This document shows, piece after piece, positions 10,644-20,314 of a stretch of 21,381 nt of DNA. A model generated the notes under the pieces. That model did not search any database. It was not told the origin of the DNA and saw only the letters and a program-made list of their open reading frames with translations. The stretch comes from Anthoceros angustus. Taxonomy: Eukaryota; Streptophyta; Anthocerotopsida; Anthocerotales; Anthocerotaceae. Location: positions 1 through 21,381 of the forward strand of contig VJWM01000394.1 of NCBI GenBank assembly GCA_010909165.1. Direction: 5' to 3'. A program made the position numbers and the translations under genes. Each line of letters starts with the position of its first letter. Position 1 is the first letter of the stretch.

Positions 10644-10731
10644 TGCAGTGTACTGAACGATAGCGAGCGCGGGAGATGCTAGACTTTTAATATCCCCAAC
10701 CGCGAAATTCTTCGAATGATTGGTAGTTTTA

Positions 10732-10845
10732 AAATGCGTGATCCTGGGACTAGTCCCACATCTTGAAATGCGTGATCCTGGGACTAGTCCCGCATCTTGA
10801 AATGCGTGATCTTGAAATGATCCTAGGGGACTAGTCCCGCATCGT
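10732..10845 (+). repeat. 34-bp tandem repeat, 3 copies, each with a GGGACTAGTCCC palindrome
   Basis: Copies at 10732-10765 and 10766-10799 differ at one base (cacatc vs cgcatc). The third (10800-10845) carries an internal insertion of about 12 bp. Each unit is aaatgcgtgatcctgggact followed by agtccc(a/g)catcttg and holds a perfect 12-bp palindrome. It lies just 3' of the PPR gene (which is on the minus strand). Confidence 0.9.
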
Positions 10846-11026
10846 ACCCTTCATTGGTGTTTCCCTTTTGCTTTTGGGGTGGATGGTTTTTTCCATTTCT
10901 TTTTTATAATAAAATCTTTTTTTCCATTAAATCGAAACAAATATTTAACTTTCAGAAGTTTTATAAAATGCTGCAACGCGTAACGTAAGTAAACACCTAA
11001 GGAGCCAGCCCTTTGTGTTCAAGTGC

Positions 11027-14000
11027 CTAGTTTGGCACGATCGCTGTTTTCACAAGCACTATGGGTGTCTCCGGCACATATTCTTCTGTCTTCATTTTGG
11101 ACAGGATTTACTTAAGCGTCGCTAGACTCCGTGGATGCTTCTCGTCCCCAGCCACAAAACTATGCACCGCTCCATTTTCGTCTGTCCACCAGCTCTCACC
11201 TGGCTGCTTCCATGCCCTAATTGTCTTTCTGCTTCCTTGCATCTTTTCTGCTTGCTCCCACATCTGGGCACCGGTGTATATGTTCGACATCAATACATAT
11301 GCTGCACTATCTTTATCATCAAGCTTGATTGCTTCATCGAAAGCATGGCGCCCCAACTCCAAGTTGCTCCACTTTTGACAAGCACCCAACACGGCGTGCC
11401 AAACTGCACCATTAGGCAATACAGGCATTGTACTTACAAAAGCAAGTGCCTCATCCAATTGTCCTGCACGACCTAGGAGATCCACCATACATGTGTAGTG
11501 GTCCTCTGTGGGAGTGATGCCATAGCGTCTGCTCATGGTCTCAAAGTACTCAAGCCCCTTGTTCACGAGACCTGCATGACTGCACACTGTCAGTACACTG
11601 AGGAATGTAATGCCATCTGGGTGTAAGCCATCCTCTCATTCTCTCGACCAAGTCAAAGACCACTTCACTGTCCCTGACTTGTGTAGCCCGCAATTAGTGC
11701 ACTCCAGGTGACAATATTTTTCTCAGGCGTTGTATCAAACACTTCTCCAACCATGCTCCCAGACTTTCCATACATGTTGATCAAACTTCCAGCTACAAGC
11801 ACATCGGCTTGCAGCCCTTGTCCGACAATCTGTGCATGCAGCTGCCTTCCAAGATACAAAGCTGCCAAATCTGCACATGCCTGGAGGACGCACGCGAATG
11901 TCACAGAATCAGGTACAGCAGTACAATTCTCTTGCATAGTACTGTAGAGGCGAAGGCTTGGCACATGCCCTGCTGGCAATATCCTGCTATCATGGCATTC
12001 CACATCACCACGTCCTTGTGACTAGTCCCATCCAACACTCTCTGAGCCTCTAGCAAGTTGCCACACTTGGCATACATGTCTACCAAACTGCTGGCTACAA
12101 ACACATCATCCTCATGTTCTTGTTCTCTAATTTGAGCATGAAGTTGCTTCCCCATCTCCAATGCCTGGGTACCCACACTTGCACATGCCTGCAAGAGGCA
12201 TGCAAATGTCACGGAATCAGGTATAGCGATTCCTTCTGCTTCCATAGCCCTGTAAAGAAGAAGGGCTTCCTGACCCATGCCCTGCTGACAATATCCTGCT
12301 ATCAAAGCATTCCATGTCACCACATCTTTTCTGCTTAGTCGGTCAAACACTTTATGGGCATCCTCCAAACAGCCACACTTTGCATACATGTTAACCAAAC
12401 TGCTGGCTACAAACAAGTCACCCTGGTGTCCTTGTTCCGTAACCTGCAAGTGCAGCTGCTTACCAATATCCAAAGCTGGGGTGCCAAGGTTTGCGCATGC
12501 CTGCAGGAGGCACACAAATGTCACGGAGTTGGGTACAGCCGTGCCCCCTTCCAGCATACCTCTGTAGAGATGAAGAGCTTGCTGCCCCATGCCCTGCTGA
12601 GAATATCCGCTATCATCGCATTCCAGGTCACCACACTTCTTTGGTCAAGCCCATCAAAGACTCTCTGGGCGTCTGACATGCTGCCACACTTTGCATACAT
12701 ATTAACCAAACTGCTGGCTACAAACACATCAGCTTCATATCCTTGATCTCTCACCTGTGCATGAATCACTTTCCCTTCTCTAATACTGGGGTGCCCACAT
12801 GCCTGGAGGAGGCACGCCAATGTCACAGAATTGGGGAAGCCATGCCTTGTTCTTGCATATTGCTGTAGAGCAAGGGCTTCCTGGCCCATGCCCTGCTGGG
12901 AATATCCAGCTATCATGGTAGTCCAGGTCACCTCATTTTTTGGGCCCAATTTGTCAAACACTTGCGTGCATCTTCCAAGCTGCCACACTTAGCATACATG
13001 TTAATCAAACTGTTCACTATAAACACATCAGCTTGATTCCCTCGTTCTCTGATCTCGCTATGAAGCTGCCTCCCTTCTCCAATGCTGGGGTGCCCACAAT
13101 TGCACATGCCTGCAGGAGGCACATGAATGTTATGTTGTCAGGAAAGAAATGCCATCTTCTTGCATCACACTGTAAAGCTGGAGGGCTTCCTGCCCCATGC
13201 CTTGCTGGGAATATCCTCCAATCATAGCATTCCACGTCACGACATCCTTATCAACAAGTGCATCAAACACCCTTTGCGCATCTTCCAAACTACCACACTT
13301 TGCATACATGTTCACCACACTGTTGGCTACCAACACATCAGCTTGATATCCTTGTTCCCCAATTTCCCAATGAAGGTGCTTCCCCTTTTCCAATGCAAGG
13401 GCGCCCACACTTGCACATGCCTGCAAAAGAGACACGAATGTCACTGAATTGGGGACAGCAACGCCTGCATCTTGCATATCACTGTACAGCCGGAGGGACT
13501 CATGCCCCATGCCCTGCTGGGAATACCCTGATATCATGGCAGTCCACGTCACCAAATTTGTTTGCCCAAGTCTGTAAAACACTCTTTGCGCATCTTCCAA
13601 GCTGCCACACTTAGCATACATGTTCACCATGCTATTGGATACAAATACATCAGCTTCAAGTCCACGTGCTGTAATCTGTGCATGAAGCTCCTTTGCCTGC
13701 ATCAATGCCGGTGCACCCACACTTGCACAAGCCTGCAACAGGGATACAAATGTCACAGAGTCGGGTGCCACAAGGCTGTCTTCTTGCATAGCACTGTATA
13801 GACACAGGGCTTCCTGCCCCATGCCTTGCTGGGAATATCCCCCAATTATAGTGTTCCATGTTACAACATCCTTGTGACCAAGAGCATCAAACACCCTGTG
13901 TGCATCTTCCAAGCTGCCACACTTTGCGTACATGGCTCATCAAGCAGTTGGCAACAAACAAATCAGCCTGATGTCCTCGTTCTCTAATTTGTGAATGAAG

Positions 14001-14942
14001 AAGCCTTCCCTCATCCAATGCTGGGGTGCCCACACTCGCACATGCCTGCAGGAGGCACGCAAATGTTACAGAATTGGGTACCGCCAAGCCTTCCTCTTGC
14101 ATAGCACTGTAGAGGGCAAGGGCTTCCTGCCCCTTGCCCTGCTGAGAATATCCTGCTATCAGAGCAGTCCACGTCACCACATTTTTCTGACCAAGTCTGT
14201 CAAAAACTCCCCGAGCATCTTCCAAGCTGCCGCACTTCGCATACATGTTTACCAGAGAGTTACAGACAAACAAATCAGGCTCAACGCCACTGGCCAGCAA
14301 ATCCGCATGCACTTGCTGCCCAGTTCTCAAGTCTGACTCCCTTCCACAAGCCTGAAGGGCCGCCACAAAGACATGGCAATCTGGCTTCACACCAGATCTG
14401 CACATCCCATGATACAGTTGTATGGCCTGCTTGTCTTGTCCTTGTTTAACATGCGCAGAAATTATGGCAGACCATGTGAAAGTATCTGGTTCGGCAACCA
14501 AAACAAAAACATGCATCGCGTCTTGCAACCTGCCATGAGAAGCATACATCCGCAGGATATGGAAGCCCAAGAACGTGTCCGACTGATACCCAGCCATAGC
14601 TGTCAAAGCGTGGACACGGCGACCCAAAACCAGATCCTTCTTCACCACACATCTATTCAGGATTGTGTAAACCACAGACTTGCAAATACAATGCCCTGTG
14701 CGTACCAGACGCTCTAAAGCCTCAACAGCCTCTGCGACATGGCCCTCGTGACATAGATCCTTCACTATACCCATATGCATATCCAGAGCAGCAACCCGCA
14801 CATCCACCCAACCTGGCTTGTAAAAGTTGTTCAACCAGAGGACCTCGTGGGACTGCCTGTGCCGGAAGTCAGGCGAACCACGGCTCTTCTTAGTTTGCCT
14901 GTTATCCCACCACAGTGTTGGGTCCTGAAAAATTGTAGCCAC
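11027..14942 (-). pseudogene. PLS-class PPR protein with E/E+ tail, no DYW; broken by indels and a stop
   Basis: Pentatricopeptide-repeat protein of the plant PLS subfamily, normally a sequence-specific organellar RNA-binding protein, often for C-to-U editing. Repeats run from about 14800 down to 11600, with signature blocks such as MYAKCGSLEDA.RVFD, KDVVTWNAMIAGYSQQGMG, QEALxLYxxMQ and SVTFxxLLQACASVG. The tail (11587-11108) has E-domain motifs HYTCMVDLLGRAGQLDEAL and VWHAVLGACQKWSNLELGRH, then E+ SWWTDENGAVHSFVAGDEKHP. An in-frame TAA at 11108-11110 is followed by typical E+ sequence (ILSKMKTEEYVPETP) to a stop at 11027. No DYW deaminase is seen. The long frame from 14942 begins at a GTG with in-frame stops just before it, so the true N-terminus is unclear. 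Breaks occur near 13930, 13125, 12960, 12560, 11950 and 11620. Pseudogene or unpolished sequence. Confidence 0.9.
11769..14300 (-). repeat. Nine tandem PPR coding units of about 312 nt
   Basis: The landmark catacatg (the MYAKCG codons on minus) recurs at 11769, 12071, 12383, 12694, 12993, 13303, 13615, 13927 (as cgtacatg) and 14240. Spacings are 302, 312, 311, 299, 310, 312, 312 and 313. The modal 312 nt equals 104 codons, one P-L-S triplet. Neighbouring units are very similar at DNA level, consistent with growth by unequal exchange. Confidence 0.85.
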
Positions 14943-14966
14943 AACCTCTCCTGGTCATGACTCTCC

Positions 14967-15293
14967 CTAGAGTATCTGTCTCCAGCAGGGGCAGCAGCAG
15001 GAGCAGGAGCAGGAGGGAGCACATTCTCTTGGACGGGCTGGCTGTGTGGCAAGATTGCACCACCTTCCCACTTGCTTGTGGGGCAAAGGTGCAGGCAGAC
15101 GTGCTGAAGCTCTTCCTAGAACACTAGTTACCCCACCGACCATGGCTCGCTTGCGATTTCCAGCGCTGCATGTTTTTTCCAGCTCTACGCCCGTGGCTTT
15201 CCTGGAGCTTGCCGGCCGTGTGGCTGGAATCCTCAAAAGAAGTGCAGAATGGCAGGTGTTTGTGACACGAAGTCCACAAGATCTACCGGACAT
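14967..15293 (-). CDS. Possible N-terminal (transit-peptide-like) part of the PPR gene
   Basis: Minus-strand frame in the same phase as the PPR frame that starts at 14942, separated from it by only two in-frame stops. It is Arg/Ser/Ala/Thr-rich and low in acidic residues, beginning MSGRSCGLRVTNTCHSALLL, as expected of an organelle-targeting N-terminus. The end is Cys/Pro-rich and low complexity. It could be the original 5' exon of the PPR gene or chance; no PPR motif is present in it. Confidence 0.3.
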   Translation of the reverse strand: MSGRSCGLRVTNTCHSALLLRIPATRPASSRKATGVELEKTCSAGNRKRAMVGGVTSVLGRASARLPAPLPHKQVGRWCNLATQPARPRECAPSCSCSCCCPCWRQIL

Positions 15294-15299
15294 ATCCAG

Positions 15300-16329
15300 G
15301 AATTAGTGTTCATACAAGATCAGGGGAAGCATTCGCTCAGGGATACAATTGGCAAAAGCTTCTGAGGAAAAGTTTCGGACAAACCTGCCAAACACAATGG
15401 CCTTAAAATCTACCCATGTTCGATGGGCTTCTTCTATTTGGGCCAGTACGTGAGATCATGATGGCCATCCTCCCTGTCTCTGCCAACAGCTTGCAGCTTC
15501 TCGCAAGCATGGTGAGGACCTTGAGGTCACGCGGTTCTTCAGTGACGATGTGAGGAGGTAAATGCCTCAAAATTCTGCGAAGCGTGGCATCTTGAGCCTA
15601 CTTTTAGAAAGGTTGCTTCTATCCAGTCTCTCTATCGAGCTTCCAGTTTTTATCGAGCTGGGAAAGTTCGATAAACAGGTTTTAGGCAGGTTATGTAAGC
15701 CCTTGGGACATCTTGGGTTAGCATCGTTCGTGCATCGGGCCAAGATATCCTACTAGAATAGTAACTTCCTCTCAATTTTTTATATAAACTTGGGGAACTT
15801 CGATAGATAAGTTATGCAAGTGCTTAGGGACATCATTGGCCAGGCACCTTCGAGTGTACCACAAGCCTCTGGGTTTACCTGTTGCCTTTGGGGGCACTGG
15901 TCTCCTAGCCATGGAGGCCTTGACGATGGCCTTTCTCATGGAAGCTGGGGCCTCTCGCCTGCCTTGGTCTTTTAGTTCTTAACCGGATTCCCCATCGAGG
16001 ACTTGCCCTGTATTGAGGAGGGGCCTTCCCTTGAAGGTTTCCCTAAGGTTGGCTAGGATTCCTTATCCTGAGCCACCATGCCTCTTTTTCCACGCCCCTG
16101 CACCTGCCACGCCCCGGACCTCTCTCAGGAGGAAGCACCAGGTGTGTAGGGCCCTTCTTCCGATTCTTTGCCTCGGCCTACTTGAGCCTCCTCCACTCTT
16201 GCGTGGGGAAGGGGTGGGCTCTGGCATCTAGCTTGGAGTGGGCTTTCCCGTGCATCCAGGCTAATCGCACTACCTCTTTTCTATCGCGATGACGCTTGGC
16301 TTGGTCTGACCTTTGGCCTTCTCTATCAT
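15300..16329. other. Nothing recognised
   Basis: No frame with identifiable protein content on either strand. The stretch 15880-16330 resembles the adjacent Gypsy-flank DNA in base composition and may be decayed retroelement sequence, but I could not match it to any domain. Confidence 0.35.
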
Positions 16330-16764
16330 CTTGTAGCTATGGGGCCCTCCTCGACAACTCCGGGTCCCACCTACCTTCGCCTAAGCTGAGGGCACGGTGT
16401 TGCTTAATGATGCCGCTTTTGCAACGTCGCTCGATGGCCAAGGAGAGCAGATTTCTTTTGTAGGAGACGACATACCCCACTGAATGTGTCAGGGGAGGAT
16501 CTATTTCAAACCAGGGTGGGGCGGGAGGGGGAGGGGGGAGTCAAATCACTGCAGATGTCATCGTGAATCCAACCCGAGACAATCGCTTTGTGAGCACGCC
16601 ATCATCAACCTCCAAGTTGGGCGGCGGAGGATGCGCAACATCCAAAGTACATAAGTATACGCCTATGCAGGATGGCCCTGCCTCATCCCCCTCGCCATCG
16701 AGACCCACGGGACCATGGGCAAGGATCTCGGGTCATAGAGGATTAAAGCTGCCCACCACACGAC

Positions 16765-17436
16765 CTAAGGGTGGGTCTCCCTTCCTCCATGGTGGCTTTT
16801 GACAAGTTTCCATTGCCTTAAACGCTGGCCAACGCTATGGATGGCAACAGCGTGAGACACCAATGACATCGGGTCGAGGTAGGCCTTTTCTTGTCTCTGA
16901 CCACAACATACTTGGGGCGGTTGGTAGTTTTGGGATCGACATTCGGGGGGGCTAGCCCTCCTTGGCCCTTGACCCTTTAATGGGTTATTCCCCATCGGCT
17001 CGAGGTAGATGGGTTTTTGCACGGGCTTGATGACCATGAAATCTAGCGTGTATGGTGCGCCTGCTATGTTAGCTTGGATTCTGGTCAGCTCTCCTGCCGG
17101 CGCCCGTCTTGACATGTCTGCCATCCTCAGGGTTTTGGTTGAGGGTTCGAACGTAGTGAACCCCAAGCGTCGAGCAGTGGCCTCCGTGATGAAGTTGACC
17201 CCCGAACCCGTGTCTAGGGGCACGTTCTTGATGACGCATCCTGCAATTTCTACCTGGACCACCGGCGCTCCTGGATCCCTGTGGGATACTACTCTTACCG
17301 CCACTGTGTTGGCCTTGCGGACGGGGGTGCCTCGTCGTGGTTGCGTCTCCTTGATGGCCCGCCGGACCTCTTGCCGGTACTTCGGGTTGTCCCTCAGCAG
17401 CTGTCGAAACGATACTAGGTGCTGCTGGTTCATCAT
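16765..17436 (-). pseudogene. Retroviral-type aspartic protease region of a Gypsy polyprotein
   Basis: Reads MMNQQHLVSFRQLLRDNPKY, a basic stretch, then VEIAGCVIKNVPLDTGSGVN with the catalytic DTGS (about 17196-17215), FITEATARRLGF, and a C-terminal half including IAGAPYTLDFMVI. This is the pepsin-like retropepsin fold used to cut Gag-Pol. The frame extends through the Copia LTR to about 17559 only by chance. Joining across the insertion (removing one target-site copy) restores the upstream reading VPDLMMNQQ from the 20561 side. The downstream frame ends at 16765 with no reverse transcriptase following in frame. The element is not functional as it stands. Confidence 0.8.
17432..17436 (+). repeat. 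Target-site duplication (atcat), left copy
   Basis: The 5-bp atcat immediately precedes the left Copia LTR and is repeated immediately after the right LTR (20556-20560). Five base pairs is the usual Copia duplication length. Confidence 0.8.
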
Positions 17437-17675
17437 TAAAGAAGTTGGTAGCCTAGGATCGCATGTGTGAAGATCGTGCAAGAGGTAAGCAAGAGGGACG
17501 AGAGCAAGTTGGAATCGCAAGATAATACAAATTACACACAAAGAAAGGGTCTTATACAAAACGTTATTGATTGCTATTAATTAACTAATAATAAAACTAA
17601 ACCTAATTTAATTGTAATCAAAATCACCATTATGTTTTAACACATATCTATTCCAAAATAAGCTACATTCCATTA
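17437..17675 (-). repeat. Copia 3' LTR (239 bp)
   Basis: Matches 20315-20555 end to end. In the element's own orientation the LTR begins TAATGGAA and ends CTTCTTTA, so the terminal inverted repeat is TAA...TTA rather than the usual TG...CA. Confidence 0.9.
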
Positions 17676-17686
17676 CTCCCACTTAG
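17676..17686 (-). other. Polypurine tract
   Basis: Minus strand ctaagtgggag lies immediately before the 3' LTR start. AGTGGGAG before the LTR is a common Copia second-strand primer site. Confidence 0.75.
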
Positions 17687-17879
17687 TTGCAATTAGGAGT
17701 TAATTGATAAGCTTGAAAATATCTTGAAAATTGACTTCATAATAGAAAGTGTACTCCCACGATATAAGCGTAAAAGAGTTCCAAAGCAAGTGTGACGATC
17801 ACATAACACAATAAGGCTTCATCCAATCACCAAGCCGATGAAAGAGGAAATCAACTAATGAGTCGCTCGCTTTGCTCAC

Positions 17880-18400
17880 GCAGTATAAATTGTAGCCCAC
17901 CGCCAAAGTATGTTTCTCATGTACCAACTTTGGCAAAGACTTTGTCAAAAGGTCAGCCACATTTTCCAAGTGGCAACATAGTCCACTATTACCTCTTTAC
18001 GCCTCGCTTGTCTTATAAAATGATGAGCAATCTCGATATGCTTACTTCTAGCATGAAAATCTGGATTCTTCGATAAAGCAATGGTCAATCGGTTGTCGCA
18101 CCAAAGCCGAGTTGGTCCTTCATGAAGCCGCTTAAGTCCACTTAAGAAAGATCTAATAATCCAAATAACCTCTCTAGCATCTTGTGTCATGGCACAATAT
18201 TTTGCTTCCGTAGAGGAAAGACAAATAGTAGTGAGCTTTTTACTTGACCAAGAGATAACTGATCCACCTAAAAATGTACAGTAGGCTGCAATACTACGTC
18301 TAGTGTCTGGATCACCAGCCCAGTCGGCATCACAAAAAGACATTAGTTGAAAACCATCTAGTTGCTTAGAAAAACGTAAACCTTTGCGTGCTGTTCCTTT
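17880..18400 (-). pseudogene. Copia RNase H (C-terminal end of pol), truncated
   Basis: Reads LKGTARKGLRFSKQ, FQLMSFCDADWAGDPDTRRS, GGSVISWSSKKLTT, LSSTEAKYCAM, TRLWCDNRLTIALS and HARSKHIEIAHHFIR. These are the standard motifs of Copia ribonuclease H, which degrades the RNA template during reverse transcription. The acidic residues of DADW, STEA and CDN are present. The open frame stops at 17945 after WKMWLTF; another frame carries on with TKSLPKLVHEKH, the usual Copia pol end. All of pol before RYLKGT-type sequence is absent, and the frame runs directly out of gag. Confidence 0.9.
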
Positions 18401-19323
18401 GAGGTGCCGGCCTTTTTCTTCCGGCAATCCTTCTCAATATGGCCGGGTATCTTTGCACCAATAGCAGGTCGTATTTCTGCTTTGGTACTGCTGTGGATTA
18501 TATGTGGAACGCTGAAAATTTTGGTTGAGGAAGCCACGTCCCCTGCCATGTCCTCGAAAGCCCCCTCTGCCTCGAGAAGTGAACAAAATTCTTGAGTTTG
18601 ATTGACCACTTGAGCTGGCCTTCATTTTATTAAGTCCACGAGTCCTCTCCTCTGCTAGAAGAGCTCCAAACACCTCCTAAAGTGTAATAGCAGGAGTTGC
18701 ACCTGCAACTGTTGATTGACTTGCTGTTCTTATCATGGCACTCTGTGCGCTTACAAAAGATTGATATGCTTCAGGTAAGGTTGCAAGTAGGCTGACAGCA
18801 GCCTGGACTTCACTCAAATCTGTTCCACAATATGAAAGGTTAGCACAACAAGTGCGAAACCGGTTAATGTAAGACTCCACGAGCTCGTTATCTTTCATGC
18901 GGAGGCTGAAAAATTCCCTGAAGGCTTGTACTAAGGAGGCTGAGCTCCTATCCTTATAAATCATCTTATAGTTATTTCACACATCACTTGAAGTGGCAGC
19001 ACCCAAGGTATGTGTCGTCATATTCCGATTTAGAGTAGAAATAATAATAGTTCTCGCACGCCGATCCTTCCGTTGCCATTCCAAAATGAGATCAAGGGCG
19101 GCTCCTGAAGCAGGAGCAGGTTTAGACCCGTCTACAACCCCATCAATTCATTTTCTTCTAGAATTTGGGACACCCGTATTGCCCATATAGTGTAATCTGT
19201 TCCATTAAATCTATCTCTATCCTTGAACTCTATCCTATGAGGAGTAAGAAAAGCGGGAGGCAAAGGAGAAGGTCCCGACATGTTTAATCTAGATTGTATA
19301 GCTTGTGGAGAAAAATCCCACAT
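18358..19323 (-). pseudogene. Copia gag with zinc knuckle, frameshifted
   Basis: Capsid/nucleocapsid protein of the Copia element. Starts near 19290-19323 (MSGPSPLPPAF), with FKDRDRFNGTDYTIWAIRVS, the standard Copia gag N-terminal W-motif region. A one-base shift near 19133 moves to VDGSKPAPASG, and then come FREFFSLRMKDNELVESYINR and LLATLPEAYQSFV (UBN2/gag-polypeptide domain). An in-frame stop near 18680 precedes the Arg/Gly-rich RGRGGFRGHGRGRGF and the zinc knuckle CYWCK...GHIEKDC, the last part shifted into another frame. After CRKKKAGTSKEQHA the sequence passes straight into RNase H. Confidence 0.85.
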
Positions 19324-19508
19324 GCATTACTCTATGTGTTTCGTCTAAAGTTTCAAATAAATTGCCAAACAATGTATTGAATGCTTCACTATCATCACTA
19401 TCATAATTGAGGTCAAAATACATAAAAAAGAATGATTAGTACCAAAGCATATTGAGCTAAGAAAAACTTATATGTATTTTGTAAAAGCATAGTTGGAGCA
19501 AGAAAAAA

Positions 19509-19679
19509 ACTTTGGTATAGTGGTTAGTAATTCCGCCTATCACTTGCAACACTATCACTTGCAACACCCAAGTTTGACTCCCATCAACTTTAGTATAGTG
19601 GTTAGTAATTTCGCCTATCACTTGCAACACCCGAGTTCGACTCCCGTCAAATGCAGCGCCTCCAGGTTTAAAACTTTTT
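19509..19679 (+). other. Duplicated tRNA-Asp-like sequence followed by T5
   Basis: Two tandem copies (about 19509-19587 and 19588-19652) line up with plant tRNA-Asp along most of their length: TAGTATAGTGGTTAGTA (A-box region), CGCCTATCAC where tRNA-Asp has CGCCTGTCAC, and CCGAGTTCGACTCCCGTCAA (B-box/T-arm). The anticodon position reads ATC instead of GTC and the anticodon stem does not pair, so it is not a working tRNA. Copy 1 contains an internal 15-bp duplication (tatcacttgcaacac twice). A TTTTT at 19675-19679 could stop RNA polymerase III. It sits in the Copia leader, antisense to the element. A tRNA-derived SINE head is the likeliest identity. Confidence 0.65.
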
Positions 19680-19692
19680 ATTTATTTATTTA

Positions 19693-20300
19693 TCTTGGTG
19701 CATGCAGAACCCGAGACGCAGCCATTCACATTGACTGTCACAGGCGCCCAATCGATGTCATGCCCCAAATTGTATTTCTACGACTTTAGGGATCTCGCAG
19801 GTTCAAGAAGCAAACCTGTGACACGCACAACAACTTGCCACCGGCGCCACACACGGCAGCTTCTTTTTGCGACGGCTGTGCCTGGCCGCGCCCGGATTTG
19901 GAGATCAACTGCAGCACCTTCACAATTTGATGTAGATTGCATGCTGGAAAGCTCGGGGCATGGGCGCTGTTGTGTGCGTGCCTGCCGGAAAGCTCCAGAG
20001 AGAATCATCGCGATTGTGCTGGGGCTTCTATACTCCGAGGCATGGCCACCGCTGAAAATTGCTGGGGCAGAGCGATCATTATGGCGTGGCTGGTAATGGA
20101 GAATCACCGATGGAGAATCACCGAGGGAATACCACCTTGATTCTCCCTGCAGCCTGCCTATCGTGCAACTACCCCCTGCCGTTGCTTCAGATAGTTGCTA
20201 ATTTGCCTCATTGGAGGCAAATGCCATTTCTCCCTTTTTTTTTTAAAGAAAAGCATAGCTACCTTATAAGGATTAGCTACATCGGAGATGAGCAGAATCA
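19693..20300. other. Copia leader DNA without recognised content
   Basis: Between the tRNA-like pair and the primer-binding site lie about 600 bp with no recognisable gene on either strand, ending with a run of about nine T at 20238-20247. The leader of this element (about 980 nt from PBS to gag) is long for Copia and may contain inserted DNA. Confidence 0.45.
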
Positions 20301-20301
20301 A

Positions 20302-20314
20302 GGCTCTGATACCA
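20302..20314 (-). other. Primer-binding site for initiator Met tRNA
   Basis: Minus strand TGGTATCAGAGCC starts directly after the 5' LTR end. This is the classic plant LTR-retrotransposon sequence complementary to the 3' end of initiator tRNA-Met. Confidence 0.9.

Larger units (their letters stand above)
16330..17436 (-). mobile_element. Gypsy-type retrotransposon, part 1 (protease and following segment)
   Basis: Left-hand part of a Ty3/Gypsy element read on minus. It carries the aspartic protease (separate entry) followed, toward lower coordinates, by the segment shared with 10113-10643 (EILAHGPVGLDGEGDEAG ... PNLEVDDGVLTKRLSRVGF). The element is cut at 17436/17437 by the nested Copia insertion and continues at 20561. 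No reverse transcriptase, integrase or Gypsy LTR is recognisable in the window, so the element is incomplete. Confidence 0.7.

Noticed and set aside
10732-10845. CRISPR-like array
   Set aside because: The units are direct tandem copies without unique spacers, in plant DNA.
13258-13614. Plus-strand frames across the PPR gene
   Set aside because: Repeated every 312 nt because they shadow the PPR repeats on the other strand.
17437-17559. Extension of the Gypsy protease frame to 17559
   Set aside because: This part is the Copia LTR; the open frame through it is accidental.
19588-19652. Functional tRNA-Asp gene
   Set aside because: Anticodon position is altered and the anticodon stem does not pair; acceptor arms are not complementary.
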